Shown here piece by piece: positions 11,801-20,800 of a stretch of 64,000 nucleotides of DNA. Origin of the DNA: Heliopora coerulea. Lineage: Eukaryota > Cnidaria > Anthozoa > Scleralcyonacea > Helioporidae. The stretch spans positions 310,001 through 374,000 of the forward strand of contig JASJOG010000086.1 in the NCBI GenBank assembly GCA_030142905.1. The letters are read 5' to 3'. The notes below the pieces were generated by a model that had not been told where the DNA came from, ran no database searches, and saw only the letters and a program-made list of their open reading frames with translations. The first letter of the stretch is position 1, and every line of letters starts with the position of its first letter. Both the position numbers and the translations under genes were made by a program.

Positions 11801-14800
11801 TAATAAATGGAAAATGTGACATAGGGTGTAATTAACGTTTGAAGGGATCTTTGAGTGTATTCTTTAAAGACCATTATTCTTTATTTTGGGACTAGAAAAG
11901 AATGGTAGCACATTTTGATTAATACTAGGGTCGAAATTGTGTCTTACCGGTATTTTTTTCTACTTCAGAATGCACATAAAGAATGATAAGCAGCCTAAAT
12001 CAATCACTACATGATTTTAGACCATAATCCGAAATGAGTGTTGTCAGAATAGGTCGAAAAAATCATCCTTCCTCACTGGACAAATTAAGTTAGTTTTTCA
12101 TTATTCCAGTACTTTGGAGCTCGTTATTGTATTCAGGCTCCAGTCAAAATCATCAAAATTGGTCGTCACTTACTTTTACAATTTGTTTCGAGCCCAGTCC
12201 ACATTTTAGTGGCGGTGCAAGTCCGGTTACCAGAACCAATGAGATCATACCCTTGAGAACACGTGAAGTGGCAAACCTGCTCAGTTGTATAACCAGAGCA
12301 ATTCTTTGCACCATTTGCGGGACTGTTGATGGGGAAACATGGCCGACCTGATACAAAACAAAAAGATAAACTGTTCCTTCCTGATAGAATTTTGTCACAG
12401 GGCATATTACTATTTGAACGGTTTTGGTTGTCAAACATCGGGACCATGTTCTCATTTCCCACCTATTAGCCCTTTCCCAGAGGGAGCTCTCCCTTTGACA
12501 AGTAAAATCGTCCGGCGTTAGCCAGAGTAAAATGATGGAAGTCTTATGACTCCGTGAAAGTGTTAAGCAGATATCATGCAAAAGATTTCTGCAGATATCT
12601 TGTGTCTTATACGCACAGATTCGTTTATCTCAAAAGATGCGAACAGTATACCCGCTTATCGCAGGAACATAAAGCTTTTTTTTAGCAAGAAAACACTTTC
12701 TTAGTCCATGTCGTTCCTTCAACTGATAGTCCGTCTAGTGATTTATGACACTTTAGTTTCTGTTTCAACCACAGTAAATTTCATGGCAGAGCAAGACATC
12801 CTCCCTTGATCTGTAAAATCGTCTGGTGTTAGCCTAAGTAAAATTTTCTGGCGTCATCCTGAGTAAAATAATAACATCCAACGCCACCAGGAAAGTGTTA
12901 AACAGATAAATTTTATATAGCATGTAATAAGTGTAAAATATTTAAAACAACAAAATTTTGAGTTTATACAAATATCTACCCTTTTTGAGATGATAGATGA
13001 ACGATCGTCAAGCTCTATCCTCAGAAAAACGATTTCTGAGCCCCAGACGGGGATCAAACCCGCAACCTTCTGATGACCGGGAGACGCTCTAACCATTGAG
13101 CTACCATGACTCAGATGGAGAGCCAAGGTGCAAGTTCGACATATGTGTGCGACCTAAGCGCAAGCCACTATTATAGGTCGAACTTGCACCTTGGCTCTCC
13201 ATCTGAGTCTTGGTAGCTCAATAGTTAGAGCGTCTCACCGGCCATCAGGTGGCGGGTTTGATCCCCGTCTGGGAATCAAAAATCGTTTTTCTGAGGACAA
13301 AGCTTGACGATCGTTCGTCTGTCATCTCATGATATTTCCAAACTCTCATACTTCTAACATATAAATTTCATCTACCCTTTTGTTGACGTGTACCTTTACA
13401 ACTTCCTCCATCTTGCAGCAAGTCAAATCCTGCCCTACAGTTGCAGCTATAACTTCCCGGTGTGTTTAAGCAATTGTGTTGACAATGATGGACACCTCCG
13501 GAACATTCATCGATGTCTACAAGAAAAGAAACGAGAGCCAATGACATGTATTATTTCCAACATTTCTCTCTTCCTCTCCCAATAGCGTAAAGATAATACT
13601 TAAATACATCTTGCAAAATTAATTACTGCTAAATCTGTTATTTTCAAACCTAAATCACGATCTGCAAATAACTTACCATTGCAAGATTTTGAATCAGTTC
13701 CAAGGTAATATCCAGGTCTGCAAGAGCAGATGAAGCTGCCAATTTTGTTGGTGCATAAGTGCGCACAACCCGCTGTTCTTTCGGAACACTCATCCACATC
13801 TACGACAATTAGATACAGTTTATTTTCTACATTTATTACTCCTCAATATGTTTATGATAGATTAATATTTGAGAGAAACTGCGAGATCTACCCCCTAGGC
13901 TACACATATCTCTTATTCTCTTCCCTTGGAGCTAAAGCAAAACTTCAACACGAGGGTAAATAGCTAAAAATACCAAGATGACCTTGAATTCCTTTGTTCT
14001 CCAAATAAATGGCAAATTTTGAGCACTTTTCTGGATACTAGACTTTCTATTTAAGGTAGAATTAAATGAAAAACTAAATCCACCTTCACAAGACTTGTAA
14101 TCCACCGTGCTCAGTCTATATCCAGAATTACAAGTACAGTTGTACCCGCCTGGGTAGTTCAAACATGTTTGATTGCACCCATGGTTGTTGCCAGCGCACT
14201 CATCATGATCTACAAATGAACGTATTTAAATAATTAGGAGAAAGCAGGCCAAGAGATAGCTTTTTTATCATGCAAGCTTTCAAAGATGAACATACACGAA
14301 CGGCGGAATCGCCGAGAATCTATAGCAGACTTGGACAAATATCACAATCTTTTTACAAGTCTGTAGCCTTCTGGCTGAGGGTCTCTGAGGGAGAGTTCCA
14401 GCAGAACATATCTGAAGTCAGGCTTGGACTGGCCATTGTGCCGTCGTACCGTAGAATAATAGTCATCCATTATTCGGTGGCGAGATGGCGCAATAGCCAA
14501 TCCAAGCTTGACTGAAGTCTTCGGCCAAACGTCATAACTTATAATCTCAACGAAAGTAAAATGTCTATTTATTTGCTCGCAAACATACATGCAACACTGG
14601 GAAACGTTGGCACCGATATTTCAAAGTGAGACGACATGCAGTAAGGAATCACAAACACAAAACCCTAATAGTTAGTAATCGCAAACTACTCTTCCAACCA
14701 GCCTTACATTCCCGGCAAATCCTAAATGCTGTAATAAATTGGAAAGTTAAAGGTAAAAACAGGCACGTTTCAGCCGTTTGTAACGTCAGTTCCCTGCTTC

Positions 14801-17800
14801 GTGACCTAATACACAGTTTCAACTTTAATAAATACTTAAACACGTTCAAAAAAAAGAGGAATTAGATAAGTCACAGATGCATTATAAAACAGGACATATA
14901 CTAGCAAACCAAAGTGTTACGCCCTCATTATAAATCTTCTTTTGGTTTAGAACACGCTCGTTGTAACAACAGCTTGCATCATGTCTCTAGCGAGCAGTTT
15001 GCTGTCAAATGTATGATCCAAGCAAAAAGCAATCCTTACCCACGCAGTCTTTCCCGTTGGACGCAAGGTAATGTCCCTTTGGGCAACTGCAATTATAGCC
15101 ACCGTCGAAGTTGATGCAACTTCCTTGACAGCCATGGATTATGCCACTACTCGGGTCACACTCGTTGATATCTAAAGGAAAGACAAGAAAGCGTGATGAG
15201 ACAGAAACTGGGCCTGACTATGCTGAATTAATAGGAACAAATAACCAAACATTCTAAAGGTTCCCGGTCTTGAAACAATGTATCTCATAACATTCTTGTA
15301 CCAGGCTAATACTTCTTCTTACAGACGACATTAAGAAAGTATAGATGTAATTATATCTTAAATTCGACATACGTCGATATTTCTACTCATTTTGTTAGTC
15401 CCCTAATGGATGGATACGACTACTATAATCCTGATCTCAAGAAGAATCGTTTTGCCTTTACAGTCACATATTCAAATCAGTAAACTGTTCGTTTCAGTTA
15501 ACTTCTGGTTTATACTTAACTCTTTCTCGGCACCATAAGACTTGTATCATTTTACTGTGGTTAACGCCAAACAATTTTACTCGTCAAGGGGGGAGCTCCC
15601 GCCTTGAAAGAGTTAAGGAGTTTTTTGAGAGTTCTCGTTGACGTCGTTTTGGCTTTTAAAGGCAAGTCCTAGAGATGCAATTGACCAGTTCACAATTAAT
15701 GCACATGGACTAATCCTTAAAAATCGGTGAATAGTCTTTTTTTTCGCAACCAGGTGAACTATTAGTCATATTTATAGGTAGTGCTACTCTGGTTTGGTGG
15801 CCAGCGAAAGGTACATACAAGTTGTTAGAAAACATTTCTTAATTGGAGACTAAAATAGAGTCACCAGGCATTTCCCCTACATTTAGGGGTCACCGGATAT
15901 CTCCCTGATAAATAGAAATTAAAACAAGGTCACTGGGTATCTCAAATACCACTAAGACCTATCGTATCTTTTGTTGATTCTCCTACATATAATCTGTCCA
16001 GCTATCTGGCTAACATCCTAGAACCTCTTGTTGGAAACACAAATTGTCATGTGAAAAACTCTTACGAATTTGCAAACTTTATTAAGGACATTAAACTAAC
16101 GGAAGATGAAGAACTGGTTTCATTTGATGTAGCTTCGCTTTTTACGAATATTCCACTAGATCTTGCTATCAGAGTCGCCGAACAACGCCTTTCTAATGAC
16201 ACAACTCTCGCTGAAAGAACTCCTTTAGCTGTTGCTGACATAATGGTACTCTTAGAATTTTGCTTATCCTCAACCAATTTTTTATTCCGCGGTAAACACT
16301 ATTGTCAAGTTTTTGGCACTGCCATGGGTTCACCAGTCTCCGCCGTCATAGCAAATCTGGTCATGGAGGATGTCGAACAACGAGCTCTATCTTCAAGCGC
16401 TACAAAACCATCATTTTGGAAAAGATACGTGGATGATGTCATCTCGGCAATGAAAAAACATGAAATTCCACACTTTCTAGCACATGTTAATAGTATTGAA
16501 CCGTCTATAGATTTCACTGTAGAACATGAAAGTGGTTCTCCTATAACCTTCTTAGACACCCTAATCGAACACAATTCTGACGGGACGCTAGATAGCGAAG
16601 TTTACCGCAAGAAAACATACACCGATAAATATCTAGATTTCAACTCGCATCATCCAATCGCCCACAAGAGAGCCGTTGGAAAAACCCTTTTACAACGGGC
16701 TAACATGATACCCAACACAAATAAATCACAGCATAAAGAAACTCAACATGTGTTTAATGCTCTTAAGAACAACAACTACCCACAGAAATTTCTGCAAAAC
16801 TTGTCAAACGAAAGTTACTCCGTCAACAATGCTGACAGCGAAGCGGAACCGAGTGGTTTTGCAGCAATACCATATGTTAAAGGAACTTCAGAACCAATCA
16901 AAAGAATCTTAGGTAAATACAATGTAAAAACGGCGCTTAAACCTTACAAAAAGTTGGGGCAAATATTTCCGAACCGAAAGACAAGAACTACATTGTCTAC
17001 ATTCGTTTGTCTACATTGGACAAACGAAGCGGCAATTCGGAACCCGCTTGAAAGAACACAAAAGCGCATTGTCGGCAAAACGGATAACCAGTTCAGCTCT
17101 AGCAGACCATAGCTTCAAAACATCCCACGAAATTGAATGGAACAATGCTTCTATTATCTCATGTAATCCTCACTATCATCAAAGGATTTGCTTGGAAGCG
17201 TGGCATATTAACAGCACGGATTACGCCATAAATAGAGATGATGGGAATCTATTTCCAGAAGCTTACAAACATCTCATTAAAAAACATGAAAACGCTAGCG
17301 GTGCTATAAATACGGGTACGACTTCAGACGATTCTAACTCCTGAGGAAGACACAGTAACGCGAGTGTCGAAACGTTGGGTAAAACACAGTATTGACTAAT
17401 CTCATAGTCAATACTTCCAGACAAAAAGATTCTTCTAGCTGTTCGAAAACATCACTTGCTTTTTCCTTTTCTTTCTCGGTTGGCTTTCTACTGTTTCTTC
17501 CTTCCTTCTTTATATTTCTGGGGAGATACCCGGTGACCTCTTATATAAGGGGAAATACCCGGTGACCCCAATTAGTATTAATTCTCAGGGAGATACCCGG
17601 TGACCCCATATCTTTCTTGGGGAGATATCCCGTGACCCTGTTTTAGTCTCATAGTCTTAGTTCATGGTCTTATCTCGGTCATTACCGTGTTCTAGCAGTA
17701 ATCTTGGAGAGATCTCTGGTGATCCTTATTTCAAGGGAGATACCCAGTGATCTTGTTTTAATTTTTATTTATCAGGGAGATATCCTGTGACCCCTAAATC

Positions 17801-20800
17801 TAGGGGAAATGCCTGGTGACTCTATTTTAGTCTTCAATTAAGAAATGCTTTCTAACAACTTGTATGTACCTTTCGCTGGCCACCAAACCAGAGTAGCACT
17901 ACCTATAAATATCCTTAAAAATCCTTTTTCAGCTTAAAAAAATAATTATCGTGTAAGACTGAGTAGCTCCTTCAAGTATCTCAAGGGAGAGGCTTCCAGT
18001 TTTCTTATCGAATTGCGGGTGTATTCAACACTACTGCCATGCAAACCTCATATCACTGCAAGAGCAGAGATGGCGGAGCCGGGGGGCTGCGGGGCCTATA
18101 ACCCCCCACTTTTTTTCCAAATGTAATATTGAAACAACCACGTTTTAAAACACTTCTTGTGAAATTTCCCGGAGAAGCATACATAATGCTGTATTTTTAT
18201 CTCAAGCCCCCGTACTCGAAATTCCGCTCCGCTGTCCCTGGATTTAGAGCGGCAGGTTTGAGAAGAGAGGGAGAATGTACGGTACATTATATAGAAGCAA
18301 CAGTTGAATATTTTCCCGGGTACAAGGAAACCACCGAAACGTTATGATGCATAATCTGTACATGATTCGATTATAACGTTCTCAGAAAATCTGAATTTAC
18401 CCATCCGTAGTTTTCAATTGAAAACTATTCACGAGAATTTGGTCTTCTCCAGTCTTCGCTGTCATAAACAAATAAAATTTTAAGAAACTCACAGACTTCC
18501 TGAACGCTTTTATTACTTACTACATGCATACCAAGGTCATTATCCATTTACCTTGACAGGTGTTGCTCAGTCTGGTGCTCTTGGTGAATCCGTTGTTGCA
18601 TGGACAAGAGTAACTGCCGGGAGTGTTAGCACACTGTGAATTCGCACCACAACTGCTTCGGCCAGAAGTGCATTCATTGATATCTAAAACGGAAAGCAAT
18701 AAAACCGAGCCCTACAAGTGACTAAAATAACAATTCACGAAAAGCCAATGAGGAGTCATACAGGGCGACGATTGAAGTGATATACCTTGAAAAAGAAAAA
18801 GAAAACCCACAAATGACAGGATTTTTAGTTGAATTTTCGTATCTGACACATTTCAAATTTTTACAGTGGTTTTAAAATTTTTCCAGTTTTGTATGTTTTG
18901 CGCATTTCGTCTGTCTGTCTGTTTGTTGTTTGTAATATCCTCCTACCTGTACATGTTCGCTGGTCTGACGCCAGGTAATAGCCTATCCGACAAGTACACC
19001 TGTAACTTCCCGCTGTGTTGACGCAGCCTGGCTTGTAAGTACAACTGTTCTGGTTCGTTCGGCATTCATCAACATCTACACAATAATTTTTTATTACTTT
19101 ACATTTTTGAATTCATTTTATATCTGGTTCTAACTGACCTCTGATCCTAACTGAACTGATCACCTTTCTACCTTCATAAGATATCACCTTTTGTGATAAT
19201 AGTTCGGTACAGTTTTCAGAATGAAGTACCGTCATACTTACCCGGATCTGTTAACAAAAAAATGAAGCATTTCAGAGGTAGTTTCGTTTAAGATAAGTAG
19301 CTCAATTCATTAGTTGGAAAAACTAGAAAGATATCACCTTTTGTGATAAACTTTGGTACAGTTTTCAGAATAAAGCATTGCTAATAAATATAAAGAATAA
19401 AGTAAGTTAATAAGTAATTTACCTGGATCTCTTGACAAGAAGTAGTTTCATTTACAATAAGTAGCGCAGTTCATTAGGTGGAAAAACTAGTTATTTTGAA
19501 AGGTTAGGGTGAAGTAAAGTAAAAGTCACCGATAAAGCTGTCTAAATTTATTATAATGAGATTATGCGACGTCTTAATCTCGCAACGGATAAACAATGAT
19601 CAGGTAAAGAAAATCAATTTCTTACCAGTTCGACATCGAGAGCCTGTCCAACCATTATTACAACGGCAGGTGTTAGGAGAGATGCACACTCCATGTTGAC
19701 AACCACCAGTACAAACGGCTATCAAATACAGATATGTAGTCACATCAAATGTTATAACATGATCATAATTTTAACATATCCTTATGTATATGTAATCTCG
19801 CAAATCTTTTGCATGAATAACGGGAAAAATAACTTCATAAACGTTTGATGAGTGGAGAAAAGGTGTAACATTAGATCTATCAGATCCCCAAGGTAAATGG
19901 CAAGAACCGATAACTTTGCGTCAAGTTGGTTCTTTTTAGGATTTTCTTCTGTCATTTTCGGCAGTTCCTCAACCTTTTGCACAATTGTTTTCACGTCGAC
20001 TGACACTGCTTAAGAGCATTCTGCTTTTATACCTCTAAAAACATTCTTGCAATTACATAACAAAAGCTTAAATGTGTGCTGAAATTCTTCCACGTCATCG
20101 CCCTATTGAAAATACATGATTAAGCACAAGTATAAACATAACGCCTTACGAGTTGTGCATCCGTCTCCGTTGGGCTGCCATCCTGGATAACATGAATACA
20201 CTGGTCTTGTTTTCAGGACTCGCTTGTATACAGTTACCCATTTGTAGTAGGGGACATTTCTGTAACAATAATAATAATAATAATAATCATATTTAATACT
20301 ATGAATAAATAAGAAACTAGAAAATTAAAACTTTATAGGAATGAAAGTATTTGCTCGGTTAGTTTTTCTAAAGTTTGCATTGTGATGAAGACACACGGCG
20401 CGATTTCTTTTAAACATCAAGTAAATTTATTGGCAGCTAACTTTTCTTCCTTCCTTCTTTCGGTACTTGAAAAAATTAATCAGTTAATCATTAGCCTTCA
20501 TGTAATATTTATAACACGACAACCTACCGGCAGACGGTGGTATGAGACCAGCACCATATGAAGTGAGAACTACAGGTCCTCGTACAAGTTCTTCTGTACG
20601 ACTGTCTCTTGGTCGACGTTTGCACGTTAACGTAATAGTTCTGGTAAGAAGTCTTCACATTTCTCCTGAAAGAGGCAATAGAACATGGAAGCAGTATAGG
20701 AGACAAGCAATTGTGAATAAGCCGCTTTATTCTTTATCAAGGATTCACCGAAGCTTTCTAGCATCTAGCCATCGCTCAGTTAAAAGAAAGACTAATTCTG

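Larger units (their letters stand above)
15713..17923 (+). mobile_element. Penelope-like retroelement with inverted pLTRs, tail and 13-bp target duplication
   Basis: ATCCTTAAAAATC occurs at 15713-15725 and 17911-17923 and flanks the unit exactly. Inside are a 44-bp 'tail' (15726-15769), a left pseudo-LTR (15770-~15943), a truncated RT/GIY-YIG coding region (~15948-17341), a tandem array of GGGAGATACCCGGTGACC-type repeats (17519-17640) and an inverted right pseudo-LTR (~17737-17910). The asymmetric short tail plus inverted pLTRs and a variable target duplication are known hallmarks of Penelope-like elements. The element is antisense to gene A and lies in the intron between its exons 7 and 6. 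Confidence 0.85.

Noticed and set aside
13035..13115. Possible functional tRNA gene on the - strand (and + strand copy at 13210-13270)
   Set aside because: A and B boxes and D/T arms are good, but the anticodon arm pairs poorly and the sequence is part of a dispersed palindromic repeat.
12854..13126. 90-codon - strand ORF over the palindromic element
   Set aside because: It is read through the tRNA-derived repeat and a MITE end; no protein similarity is evident.
15770..17910. Hammerhead ribozyme in the Penelope-like pseudo-LTRs
   Set aside because: Such ribozymes are known from this element class, but I found no CTGATGA/GAAA core with the right flanking stems.
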